This document shows, one piece after another, positions 25,141-34,986 of a stretch of 64,000 bases of DNA. A program made the translations under genes and the position numbers. The DNA comes from a virus: positions 124,001 to 188,000 of the IMG/VR virus record IMGVR_UViG_3300047476_000704, one strand, 5' to 3'. Every line of letters begins with the position of its first letter. Position 1 is the stretch's first letter. Under the pieces are notes generated by a model, which ran no database searches, was not told where the DNA came from, and worked only from the letters and a program-made list of their open reading frames with translations.

Positions 25141-26370
25141 TTAGAAATCCAATTTAACTTTTAATACCAATTCTTTTGAGAATGATTTTTCAATTGGTTT
25201 AGAAGTTTTTGCTACTGCTAATAATTCGTTTGCATCGTTATATAGACCTATTGTTGTAATATATGCCTTTGGGTCTGTTTTAAATGTATCTTGATAGAAT
25301 GTTCCTTGTGAACCGCTTGTGTAAGTTGGGTTATTTGAGTAGTTAAATTCTCTATTGAATACTCTTACAAAGTAATGTGATGTAGAAACATTTTCAGTTC
25401 TTCTTGCTTCAAAATCCGCACCACCTTTGATTGCGTTAAACAATCTTCTATGATTAAATTCATAAGAAACATAAGAACCAGATGGAGTCAATTCAGCTCC
25501 AACTACTGTTGCTAATGCAGTAGGGTTCAATAATATAATACCTTGTTCTGGGTAAAACTTACCATAACCATATCCACCAGTTGCCGTACTTCTACTTACA
25601 ATAGTTGCTGCGTTGTTAGTTCCCAAATTCAATGAACCAGAAACCATATTAAATTCTCTTACACCATAGTTTGTTTGATAATCAAATTTCTGTCCACTAT
25701 CATCAATCAAAGTAATTGTACCTGCTGAACCCGATAATGTCAATGAGATATTTCCAGCATCCATTCTTTCTCTGTATCTTGCACGAGAAACATTTACGAT
25801 ATAAACATCATCACTTTCATAACCATCTGCTGTACTACCTGTATAAAAAGTAAATTTAGGTTTTGCTGCATCTAACAATAAAGAACGATATTGTACATAT
25901 GTTGCTTTTGTTGGTAGAGTAGATATATCATTTGCTGCTAAATTAGGAGCCCCAGCACCACTAATGTGCCCATAAGATACAGCAAACTCAACTTCTGCAC
26001 TTGCGGTTGTTTCTGATGCGTAAATATTGTAGTAGTATTCATCGGTTGCTGAACCACTTTGACCCGCAACTGCTGATGTAGAACCGGTAAAGAATGTAGT
26101 TAAACTACCATCTCCACTACTCCACAAACCAGTTGTTACGATTTCATTCTTTGCAGTTACAATATCAGTTGTATTGAATTGCTTGTAGATTGAGTTTGTA
26201 ACAACACCAGTTTCAGTTACTAATTGTTCACCAGTTGTTAAATATCTGTTAATGATTCCAGCCAATTGGGTTGTATCTAATGCGCCATTAGCTGCTTGCT
26301 TTTGCCCATTTAGATACTGTGCTAAATCGTTAATAAGTTGGGTACCTGTATTTTGTCCTAAAGTTGCCAT
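25141..26370 (-). CDS. Virion structural protein (409 aa) with own terminator
   Basis: Ser/Thr/Gly/Ala-rich, beta-rich protein. The N-terminus (T-Q-L-I-N-D-L-A-Q-Y-L-N-G) is helical, the C-terminus carries the T-T-I-G-L-Y-N-D-A-N-E-L-L-A-V-A-K module shared with its upstream paralogue. It follows the gene at 26393 by 22 bases and is the last gene before a strong terminator, a set-up typical for an abundant product. Tail tube, sheath-associated or connector roles are possible; I cannot decide from sequence. Confidence 0.82.
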   Translation of the reverse strand: MATLGQNTGTQLINDLAQYLNGQKQAANGALDTTQLAGIINRYLTTGEQLVTETGVVTNSIYKQFNTTDIVTAKNEIVTTGLWSSGDGSLTTFFTGSTSAVAGQSGSATDEYYYNIYASETTASAEVEFAVSYGHISGAGAPNLAANDISTLPTKATYVQYRSLLLDAAKPKFTFYTGSTADGYESDDVYIVNVSRARYRERMDAGNISLTLSGSAGTITLIDDSGQKFDYQTNYGVREFNMVSGSLNLGTNNAATIVSRSTATGGYGYGKFYPEQGIILLNPTALATVVGAELTPSGSYVSYEFNHRRLFNAIKGGADFEARRTENVSTSHYFVRVFNREFNYSNNPTYTSGSQGTFYQDTFKTDPKAYITTIGLYNDANELLAVAKTSKPIEKSFSKELVLKVKLDF

Positions 26371-26392
26371 ATTTTTTTGTTATCCAATTTTA

Positions 26393-27022
26393 TTATTCAG
26401 GTGTTACATAGGTTACTGTAACTGGAATTGTTACCGAACCACCTGTCTCATTTCCAAATATTGTTATTGTTGTTGAGATTGTAGATGTCAATGAGCTATT
26501 TGGTATGAAAGAAAAAGTTAAACCTTTAGCAACTTCAGCGGTTGTTGTTATATTAGAACCCAAGAAAGTTGTTGTAGTTGTATTTGCACTTGTCAAACCT
26601 TCACCAATAATAGAACCTGCGTTTTTGTTTGCCAAAATTGCCGTATAACCAGCGTTTTTGTTTCCAGCAGGAGATGTAGTTGGTGTGATTGGGAATTGTC
26701 CCGATGTTGTTTTAGCAGCTACCGTAGTAACATTCAATGAAACTTGTGGGATTTTTGTAGTATTCTTTGGTAATGTAACCAATTTATACTTCAATACTTG
26801 AGTTTCATCTGGAGATGCTTCTAAAATTGGAGTAGCTTTGATTGATGCATCATAATAAGCAGAACCCTTTGGGTGAGCCGCATCATATAATGCGTAATCA
26901 ATTTCATCATCACCCAAAGCAAATTGTGTAATGTTTAATGATTGTCCCGATGCTAATTTTTCTCTTCCTTTTTTTGTAAGAATAGCATCAACAGTAATTG
27001 TAGTATTATCTAAATATCCCAT
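26393..27022 (-). CDS. Phage structural protein of the A-L-G-D-D-E-I-D-Y family (209 aa)
   Basis: The N-terminal 75 residues carry a widespread phage structural motif: I-L-T-K-K-G-R-E-K-L-A ... I-T-Q-F-A-L-G-D-D-E-I-D-Y-A-L-Y. The remainder is Thr/Ser-rich and beta-like (possible Ig-like or strand-repeat domain, about 115-209). The family is found in tail/baseplate gene blocks of T4-like phages; the exact place in the particle is not known to me. First gene of the unit with the 409-aa protein; late-type motif 20 bases upstream. Confidence 0.85.
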   Translation of the reverse strand: MGYLDNTTITVDAILTKKGREKLASGQSLNITQFALGDDEIDYALYDAAHPKGSAYYDASIKATPILEASPDETQVLKYKLVTLPKNTTKIPQVSLNVTTVAAKTTSGQFPITPTTSPAGNKNAGYTAILANKNAGSIIGEGLTSANTTTTTFLGSNITTTAEVAKGLTFSFIPNSSLTSTISTTITIFGNETGGSVTIPVTVTYVTPE

Positions 27023-27040
27023 ATTTGTATTTTATATCAT

Positions 27041-27050
27041 TAATAAATAT
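27041..27050 (-). promoter_or_regulatory. Predicted late promoter motif (variant)
   Basis: Sense ATATTTATTA, about 19 bases before the ATG at 27022, in a 63-base intergenic gap. Confidence 0.45.
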
Positions 27051-27085
27051 ATAATATATAATTTTTTAATTTTTTTTCAACTTTA

Positions 27086-30000
27086 TTAATCAACAACCAA
27101 TATCGGTTCATTGTTAGGTCTTCCATTTTCATTAACACGTAGGATAGTAGGATTAGATACGAACTCCTCAACTGCCTCTCTACCATCAATAGTAGTTGCG
27201 GTTGTTTGTTTAGAACCTTTGAAGAATGTGTTTTCCAAACCTATACTTCTATCTTTATTATATATATAGTGAGATTTTAAATATCCACTCGCGGTTGTGA
27301 TAGAAACTATATTTAAATCACTAGCCAATGAGGAAGTTTGTGAACTCTCTTGCAATATTAGTTCTTGCTTATAAACATCGGTTAGTATATCTTCATAGAT
27401 TGAACCCGAAATTCCACTCACATTCATAGGTATTATCAAATCACTTCTGCGAGTAACAATAAATCCTCTGACTTTTTTTGATTTATATGTTCCATCATAA
27501 TCTTCGTAATTCAATCTAGCCCACCCATTATCAAAATAAGTATTGTAGCCAACATCACTATATAATTCACCAACATTTACAACTGTGCTACCGAATAAGT
27601 CAAATTCGGCCGTTAAACTAGCAGAAATTATTCTGGTATCAATTGATGCGGTTTGATTGGTTTCTAAAAAATTATCAGTAGATACTAATTCGTTTACATC
27701 AAAATCTACAATTGTACCTTCATAACTATTATTTTCAACTAACAATTCGTTTGATGTTTCTAAATTAACAGATGCAGTATAGTTGTTAAACTCACCAACC
27801 AATATAGTAGATGATGTCAAGTTTAACTGTGTATCATATATACTAACATCACCCCCTATCAAAGTAGTATCCATTGTATTTACAGATACATCACTTAAAG
27901 TAACATCTTCTGCGATTGGTTTATGTACTTTATGCTTACTTCTTTCTAATAAGTGAGGTGCTATTAATAAACCAGTTGTTGCTTTAACCCTTGCAGGTAA
28001 CATTTCTTTAAGGTTTGCAAATAACGATTTATCGTAAAGACGAATTAAGTTTATAAATTGATAAATATCTCTTTCACCAATTCTTTCAAAATAGTAGTTT
28101 CTTAAATTTGTTAAATCTTTATAAGTATCTTGATACTGGTCATCGTATGCACCAATATACTCATCTATACCAACTCCACCAAACGATTTTGCTATATCTA
28201 AATCTAAATCTTTATTTGGAGAAAAGAATAATCCTAATCTATTACTATCACGTTTTGAGGTTTCGTAAGCCTTTTTAGTTGAACGAGATTTGTAAGATAA
28301 ATCGCTTATTAAAGTTTGGTCTTCAAATCTTACCTTATTAGAACTATAACGAGATGCACCTGAATTTGGAACTTGTAAACTAACTGTCCTATCTATAATT
28401 TCATATTGATACGGATATGATGTTGTATTTATAAATCCGCTTGCACTCACATATGTTTGATATGTATTATTTGGAGCCACATTCTTAACAGACGCAGTTG
28501 TATATAAATTTTTAGGATATTCAAAATCTAAACGAACTTGTAAATCTTTTGTGGATGATGATATGTGATTACCATTTATAGCTTCAGGATGTAAAACATG
28601 CAAATCAAACGCACTTTCACTCAATGCGGTATTCCACATACGGAACTCATCTATTTCACCAACATAAGTTCCACCAATTTGAATGGTTGAACCAGTATTC
28701 CAAATTGCATTATCTACAATATGGTTAAAAGAACCTTGCTTTATAATTCTATCTTTTTCACCATTTTTAAAATAGAATGTAAATGTAGATGATGTACCTT
28801 GTGTTTCATTATTCAATAATATACTATGATAATTTCCATCATAGAATTGATATTGATTGGTTACAATTGTTTCCAATCCACTAGATGATGATACAGCTAA
28901 TTCTAAACTACCAGATGTTTGAGATGCGTGATTACCTGGCACCAATGATAATGTAAATGAATTAGCTTTAAGTAAAGTCATTCCACTACCAGAGTACGCT
29001 GGTTTGATTCTTAACTCGATTGCATTCGAACCACTCCACTTTGAAGTTAAATAAGAACCACTTGTAAAATTTAAATTTGATGTTTGCGTATCATAAATAT
29101 ATTTAGTGGATTCCAACGCATCATCCATATCGGGTCCACCAAATTCTACAACCGATAGATTTGAATTTGGAATACCATAACAATTTAATAATGCCGATAT
29201 ACCACGCCTAGTACCTTTATGTTTTAATAAATAAGGTAAGTTGTTAGCTATTCTTCTCCAAACTGATTTTGTTCTTTGTTGTGGTGTTAATTCCTGTTGC
29301 GAATTACCATCTGCATCTGTACCAAATAAGTAACTCCAAAGTTGCGTATTTGAATTTAGATTTTTAGCATTCCACCCAAATGATTTTAGATAATCATATA
29401 AGAAATCATCGTGAATACCATAATCATTTCTTTCCGTAATGTTTTTTGTATCTACAATTCCTTTAATATACGCCCATATTATGTCAAAATGATGACCAAT
29501 CATATCCAAAAATAAAGGATATTCTGTGGTTGTGCAATTAACATCATCTAAAATGTATAATGGTATATTGTTTTTTAATGCATTACGATTAGATGCGTCA
29601 TATTGTTGAGCAATTACTAGTTCGGAATTAAACCAAGTTGTTGTACTACCAGAACCAGTTGCAGCATATTGAAAATTATAATTACCATTTGAATCAAACG
29701 AACCAGTTGTGAATCTTCGTGCAAATCCATTTACATCTTTTGGAAAAGTAGATTTTGATGATGATACTAAATAATTTTCCCATGCATCAAGTGCATTTAA
29801 TAAATTTACCTTTTTAGTTTCAGTTGAAGTTATTTCATTAATAGCATTAACCGAACCCGTTAGTGGAAGTAATTGTAAAATTTTATCATCATAAAATTCC
29901 AATAATTCTTTTTTATACTTAAAGTTAGCTAATCTTTCAACTGCTGAGCTATATTTTATAAAGTTGGAATAGTTGGAATAATCTATATTTACTTTATCTA

Positions 30001-32287
30001 CTTCTAGGAAATTATCATATAAATATTTATCTACAATTTGCTGCGAAGTAACCGAACCCGTTAGTATTAAGTTATCCAATGATTCAAATGATGTAGATTG
30101 TTCTTTTACAAAATCAACATCAATATCAAAATTAGGCCCACGTAAATAAGTAAGAGGTTGCGAACTTTCGCCTGTTAGGGTTATTGTTCTTACAATAGGT
30201 AAGGACATAATCTCACTAATCCAAAGCGTATCATTTTTATTGATATTTGTTGGTAGTGGTTCATATAGTTTTAAAACTATACTTCTATTTATATTAATTG
30301 GTATTTGATTACCTAATTCATCTATTCTAAAATTTGTGAATGTAGCTTCATCTGTTTCCCAATTTGATATTACAATTTGTTTATCATTTTTATCAAATTC
30401 AGAAATATGATTTAAGTACCTAGGTCTATCTTGTAAATTAAAATCTATATTTTCTGCTATTGCATTAAATAAATCTTCTTTTAATTTATCTGTTGAAATA
30501 TATAAAGCGGGCTCTGTTACTGATATTGTAATTTTAGTTTCATCACCACGAATAGCTTCCATTACGGATTGACCATTCACATTACTTTCATCATACGGAA
30601 CAAATATAAAATCCATCTTTGATGATGAATTTAACGCTCCCTTTCTTTTTAAATCATTAAAGTTAAAGTTTAAAGTATCAGCTTTACTATATTTACCAAT
30701 TATATTTTTATCTTCTTCCGATGTATGATATACAATTACATAATCCGCCGTATCTGAACGATACGATACTCTGAATGGATATTCACCCAAAGTATAGGTT
30801 GGTATCGTTATAGAATCTGGAAAATCTATTTCATTTATTAAAGGTACATCATACCCTTCACTTAAATTTATAGTAGTATAGCCAGGATTTGGTGTATCAC
30901 CGAATGCACCATTAGTTGATACAAATACAACTTTAAACGAACCAATGTTATTTTGGAAATCGGCTTTTAAGTCTAATGTAATTACTTTATTTTCGTATGT
31001 AGTACCAGCGGTAGCACCAACTACCCTTTGCCCAAATGGCGTTTTAACAATAACACCTTCTGCATTTCTTATAGCAATTGGTACTTGTATTTCTTGCGTT
31101 TTATATTTAGAACGCAATGCTGTTCCCGAAATTTTATAATTATGTACACTATCAATTTGAACACCAGCTATTTTATTTTGGCTTGGTTTTAAATCAACAA
31201 ATACATCTATATTACGAATTAGTTTGTTAGTTGGAATAGTCAATTTACCATCACGAAAACCTTCGTTAGTGTAAGTGTTATCACCTGAATAACTCCACCG
31301 TAATTCCACCAAATCATAATTACCTGTATTTGATACGGAAATAATTACATCACGCAACGCTCGGTTATCACTTGTAATAACGGCTGCATCTGTCGGTTTA
31401 ATCATCATTGTAGATGGTAAATCCGGACTTTGAACCATTATATTAAATGGTGATTGCGCATAATTCGTTAAAAATCCAATTTCTTGCCTTACAGTATATG
31501 TAGTACCACCTACGATAGTTCTTTCTAATGTTTTTGTACTTGGTTTGCTATTAGATACATTTAATGCTTCATATCTATAATTTAAAGTAAGAGTCGCTGG
31601 TGTTTTATCAAAAAATATTGGTTCTTTCGGTGTACTACCTTCGATTTCACTTAAAACCAAACCATCACCATTTTTACCAATTATAAATCTATTTAAAACG
31701 GTGTATTTATTTGTATCATAATTTGGATAAATTATTGTAGTATCATTAAATTTATTCAAATCAAATTGAGTGGTACTACCTTCATCTACTTTTTGACCAT
31801 TTATAGTATAATTTGTAGTTCCCTTTGATACTGAATTATTTATTACTTTTACATTGATGGTTTTAACTGGTGCAATGATTGGATTATTTACAGTTTTACC
31901 AGTGTTGTTGTCTAAATATTCTATATTAGTAACATCACGCATTAAATTATCAATAGCTTTTTGCGATGATAAATCTTGCGTAGGATTAGTTGTTGATATA
32001 ACTGTTTGAGAACCATCATCTTTTGTTAGAGTGATACCACCTTGTATTGGTCCTATTGTATCGCTACCTAACATAGTTAGTGGATTTATATTACCAATGT
32101 TTGCAGCTATTCCAGCTTGTAAAGCAGCTTGTCCTTCTGCTGTATTTATACCACCAGGCGCATTGAATGATGTAATTGCCGCATTTAGTGCGTTTATATC
32201 AATTGTAATACCCTGTAATGCCTCAAATGTATCGTAGGGTATTCCTAATCTATCTGCTTCCGCTTTTTGCTCTGGTGTTAAAGGCAT
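27086..32287 (-). CDS. Giant tail/baseplate protein with LamG-type domain (1733 aa)
   Basis: Largest protein of the window. The first 350 residues are strand-rich repeats like Ig/Big domains; residues about 690-830 are charged and helical. A conserved core (W-N-A-K-N-L-N ... N-L-P-Y-L-L-K-H-K-G-T-R-R-G-I-S-A-L-L-N-C-Y-G-I) around 965-1045 is known to me from large baseplate proteins of T4-like environmental phages. Residues about 1075-1235 form a concanavalin/LamG fold (E-L-R-I-K-P, W-N-T-G-S-T-I-Q-I-G-G, I-D-E-F-R-M-W-N-T-A-L-S), a sugar- or polymer-binding domain. Probably a peripheral baseplate wedge or fibre-anchoring protein touching the host surface; inference from domain and gene order before gp6 and gp25. 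Confidence 0.85.
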   Translation of the reverse strand: MPLTPEQKAEADRLGIPYDTFEALQGITIDINALNAAITSFNAPGGINTAEGQAALQAGIAANIGNINPLTMLGSDTIGPIQGGITLTKDDGSQTVISTTNPTQDLSSQKAIDNLMRDVTNIEYLDNNTGKTVNNPIIAPVKTINVKVINNSVSKGTTNYTINGQKVDEGSTTQFDLNKFNDTTIIYPNYDTNKYTVLNRFIIGKNGDGLVLSEIEGSTPKEPIFFDKTPATLTLNYRYEALNVSNSKPSTKTLERTIVGGTTYTVRQEIGFLTNYAQSPFNIMVQSPDLPSTMMIKPTDAAVITSDNRALRDVIISVSNTGNYDLVELRWSYSGDNTYTNEGFRDGKLTIPTNKLIRNIDVFVDLKPSQNKIAGVQIDSVHNYKISGTALRSKYKTQEIQVPIAIRNAEGVIVKTPFGQRVVGATAGTTYENKVITLDLKADFQNNIGSFKVVFVSTNGAFGDTPNPGYTTINLSEGYDVPLINEIDFPDSITIPTYTLGEYPFRVSYRSDTADYVIVYHTSEEDKNIIGKYSKADTLNFNFNDLKRKGALNSSSKMDFIFVPYDESNVNGQSVMEAIRGDETKITISVTEPALYISTDKLKEDLFNAIAENIDFNLQDRPRYLNHISEFDKNDKQIVISNWETDEATFTNFRIDELGNQIPININRSIVLKLYEPLPTNINKNDTLWISEIMSLPIVRTITLTGESSQPLTYLRGPNFDIDVDFVKEQSTSFESLDNLILTGSVTSQQIVDKYLYDNFLEVDKVNIDYSNYSNFIKYSSAVERLANFKYKKELLEFYDDKILQLLPLTGSVNAINEITSTETKKVNLLNALDAWENYLVSSSKSTFPKDVNGFARRFTTGSFDSNGNYNFQYAATGSGSTTTWFNSELVIAQQYDASNRNALKNNIPLYILDDVNCTTTEYPLFLDMIGHHFDIIWAYIKGIVDTKNITERNDYGIHDDFLYDYLKSFGWNAKNLNSNTQLWSYLFGTDADGNSQQELTPQQRTKSVWRRIANNLPYLLKHKGTRRGISALLNCYGIPNSNLSVVEFGGPDMDDALESTKYIYDTQTSNLNFTSGSYLTSKWSGSNAIELRIKPAYSGSGMTLLKANSFTLSLVPGNHASQTSGSLELAVSSSSGLETIVTNQYQFYDGNYHSILLNNETQGTSSTFTFYFKNGEKDRIIKQGSFNHIVDNAIWNTGSTIQIGGTYVGEIDEFRMWNTALSESAFDLHVLHPEAINGNHISSSTKDLQVRLDFEYPKNLYTTASVKNVAPNNTYQTYVSASGFINTTSYPYQYEIIDRTVSLQVPNSGASRYSSNKVRFEDQTLISDLSYKSRSTKKAYETSKRDSNRLGLFFSPNKDLDLDIAKSFGGVGIDEYIGAYDDQYQDTYKDLTNLRNYYFERIGERDIYQFINLIRLYDKSLFANLKEMLPARVKATTGLLIAPHLLERSKHKVHKPIAEDVTLSDVSVNTMDTTLIGGDVSIYDTQLNLTSSTILVGEFNNYTASVNLETSNELLVENNSYEGTIVDFDVNELVSTDNFLETNQTASIDTRIISASLTAEFDLFGSTVVNVGELYSDVGYNTYFDNGWARLNYEDYDGTYKSKKVRGFIVTRRSDLIIPMNVSGISGSIYEDILTDVYKQELILQESSQTSSLASDLNIVSITTASGYLKSHYIYNKDRSIGLENTFFKGSKQTTATTIDGREAVEEFVSNPTILRVNENGRPNNEPILVVD

Positions 32288-32341
32288 TTTATATTATTTC
32301 TTTACTATAATTATTACTTTTTAGGATTTTGAGTTTATATC

Positions 32342-33961
32342 CTATACGAAGCTATCTACCGATGTATCGGATAAATTATTTGTTCTACCACCTTCACCGC
32401 CACCACCACCGGCTCCACCACCACCAGTAGTGGTTGTACTATTATTTGGAGCCGCTGCTCTTGTAGGTACGGTTATTACTTCTCCACCACCACATCCGGC
32501 TCTTTTAATCTTTGTAACATTACCAATTGCAGTACCTTCGTTTGCACAAACAATTCTGTTTGCCCTAGCAGGAACTACAATAGTCAATCTTGTTGCATTA
32601 GGACCAACATTATATGATACGGTTTGTTCGGAATCTGTTTCGTTATCCAATGTATAATAGAATTGTAATGGTGATATAGAGGTAGATGTACCCTGTGGTA
32701 TTACAGGTTCTAATGGAATAATTGGAGGACCAATTGGTACACCAGGAGTAAATCCATAGTTGCTTGTTTCAAATCCAGCAGATGGTTTAGCTGCTGCCCC
32801 TGGAATCACATCAGAAACCTTAACAGTACCAGCCGGCTCTTGATATGTGATGGGTGGCGTATATGGTTGCTGTGGCGGCAGTTTAATCTCTTCATAAATA
32901 ACTCTATCTTTCTGCGTTGTTGTAGTTTTATTTGTTTGGTTAGGATTTACGCCAGTTACATCTTGAATAGATTGTAATTTAGTGACCGAATTATATCCAG
33001 TATCTAATAAAGATTTTAAAATAGCAGATGGTTGGTACTGTCCGGCTACTGCTTTAAATGCCAATGAGTATTCTCTTTTTGGTAAATTTTGAATACTAAA
33101 TTCAACACATTCTCTTAATCTATTGATAAGAACAGTTGTAAATTCCGCATTTGATATAAATTCATCAAAATCAAATGGTGCCCTAACTACTTGTCCATAA
33201 TTTGGAGCACCCAATTTAAACTCTCTTCCATTTATTTCGTGCATTACAGATTCTCTAAAATTTCTATATGCCTTATTTTTAAATGCAATGTATCCGTCTT
33301 CGCCACCAAATAAAAAATCTTTATTTATAACTTTAATGTATTCTTCGCCAAATGATTTAACAAAGTAATCATCAATAGTTGTGGATATGGTTAATTCTGC
33401 CTTATCTAAAAATTTTTCTATTTTCTTATATGAATATCTAAATTCGGATACATTATCTATAAATGAATCGTATCTATCTTGTAATTTGGCATTTACTGCT
33501 AAATCAGTACCCAATAATGGTAAAACACGAATTTCAGTACGGGATGGTGATACCTCATGAATCCAAACTCTGTGTTGTTTATTTTCATTTCCTACATAAT
33601 TTTTAAGAAAACTAAAACTTACCCTAAACTCACCATTTGCATAACCAGCTTCAAACACTAATTTTTCAACATCAATTTCAAATATTTTTTCACCAGTTGT
33701 AGTATCTAGTGAATTTTTTAAGTAATTCGATAACTCATCTTTATGTATATATCTAACTTTGATACCATTAGACTGTTCTAATAAATTATTAGATATATCA
33801 TATAAACGAAACTCTATGACATCATTTTTGGATAGTCCAAAATCTTCTACATTTTTAGCAGATGTTTTGAATATATTTAAATCAGTTGGATTAATTAGTT
33901 GTGCAGTTTGCTCTAATTCCTGATTTATTTTTTCAATATTTTTAAAATCGTTTATAGCCAT
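32342..33961 (-). CDS. Baseplate-region structural protein (539 aa)
   Basis: Not named. Residues 1-330 are a mixed alpha/beta body (K-N-D-V-I-E-F-R-L-Y-D, W-I-H-E-V-S-P-S-R-T-E-I-R-V-L-P-L). Residues about 360-430 are Pro-rich spacers, followed by a small beta domain with two cysteines, and a Gly-rich tail (nine of ten consecutive residues Gly/Ala near 515-527). Overlaps the next gene by one base (TAATG) and belongs to a run of five coupled baseplate genes ending with gp25. Confidence 0.8.
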   Translation of the reverse strand: MAINDFKNIEKINQELEQTAQLINPTDLNIFKTSAKNVEDFGLSKNDVIEFRLYDISNNLLEQSNGIKVRYIHKDELSNYLKNSLDTTTGEKIFEIDVEKLVFEAGYANGEFRVSFSFLKNYVGNENKQHRVWIHEVSPSRTEIRVLPLLGTDLAVNAKLQDRYDSFIDNVSEFRYSYKKIEKFLDKAELTISTTIDDYFVKSFGEEYIKVINKDFLFGGEDGYIAFKNKAYRNFRESVMHEINGREFKLGAPNYGQVVRAPFDFDEFISNAEFTTVLINRLRECVEFSIQNLPKREYSLAFKAVAGQYQPSAILKSLLDTGYNSVTKLQSIQDVTGVNPNQTNKTTTTQKDRVIYEEIKLPPQQPYTPPITYQEPAGTVKVSDVIPGAAAKPSAGFETSNYGFTPGVPIGPPIIPLEPVIPQGTSTSISPLQFYYTLDNETDSEQTVSYNVGPNATRLTIVVPARANRIVCANEGTAIGNVTKIKRAGCGGGEVITVPTRAAAPNNSTTTTGGGGAGGGGGEGGRTNNLSDTSVDSFV

Positions 33962-34986
33962 TATCTGTTGTTCATTCTACTATCAAATGTTGTTTCTTGT
34001 ACTGTACCATCCGATGCGGTTGCTTTCATTCTTATTTTGAAATCATACTTTGTTGCCGCTGTTTTTGCACCACCTAATCCACCTTCGTATCCACCATTAC
34101 CACTACTTCTTACAGCTGGATTTCTTAAATTTATCGTTTTAACTTGATTTGCTTTTAATACAACGGGATTTTCTGTCCATTGATATAAATTAGGACCTTC
34201 AAAGTTACCATCATCACTAATTTGAATTGTAACATCCTTCGCTCCTGCTGATATTTTTAATTCACCGGTTCCAAACGCTATGTTTGTTGAATAACTATTA
34301 CCACTACCCTTAACTCTATTTATTTCTACCAAACCAAATCCACCTGATTTTGAATTTTGTGGAGCAACTACTGCTAAATTACCTAAAAGTTTAGCACCTG
34401 CCTCCGACTTTATTTGGTTTAAGTTAGAAGTTGCTTCTTGTGTTTTAGCTACTGATTGTTGTGCAGCTGCAACTAAATTATTTAAAGTATCAATTTGCTT
34501 TAATAATGCTGTTTTTTGAGCAATCAAACCAGCATTCTCTGCTTCTAATCCGGTTCTTTCTGCATTTTCAGAAATTGCCTTTTGTAGTGCAGTAGATACA
34601 TTAGTTCTCAATTCACTTACGATTGTATTGTTTGCTTCTAATTTATTTTCTAAATTTGCGTTTTGTAATTTAAGAAAATCATTTGAAATATACAAAGAAC
34701 CACTATCAGCTGTTTTTTGTTGTAATTGGTCTGATAAGTCTGCTATTTGAGTATTTAATTCTAAAATTTGAGCATTTAATTCGGCATTTAAATCTACCTC
34801 CGCTTGATATATTGGACGAGGTACTAAATCTAAATTTGGAGTTGGTAGGGGTTTTATTAACTCCGTAACTCTTGTATCAATAGATTTTTCAACCTGCCCA
34901 GCATTCAATGTATCACTATATAATTTAGTAGATATTGTCTCTGACAGGTTATTCGTATAATTTATATTTTCTCTTTCTATTGCCAT
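33961..34986 (-). CDS. Coiled-coil baseplate-region protein (341 aa)
   Basis: Residues about 60-200 are an uninterrupted helical heptad region (L-N-A-Q-I-L-E-L-N-T-Q-I-A-D-L, then S-E-N-A-E-R-T-G-L-E-A-E-N). The C-terminal 130 residues are a beta domain with G-S-G-N-S-Y-S-T-N-I-A-F-G-T-G. Looks like a trimeric or dimeric fibrous connector with a globular tip. TAATG overlaps on both sides. Position next to gp6 supports a baseplate or fibre-attachment role; family unknown to me. Confidence 0.8.
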   Translation of the reverse strand: MAIERENINYTNNLSETISTKLYSDTLNAGQVEKSIDTRVTELIKPLPTPNLDLVPRPIYQAEVDLNAELNAQILELNTQIADLSDQLQQKTADSGSLYISNDFLKLQNANLENKLEANNTIVSELRTNVSTALQKAISENAERTGLEAENAGLIAQKTALLKQIDTLNNLVAAAQQSVAKTQEATSNLNQIKSEAGAKLLGNLAVVAPQNSKSGGFGLVEINRVKGSGNSYSTNIAFGTGELKISAGAKDVTIQISDDGNFEGPNLYQWTENPVVLKANQVKTINLRNPAVRSSGNGGYEGGLGGAKTAATKYDFKIRMKATASDGTVQETTFDSRMNNR

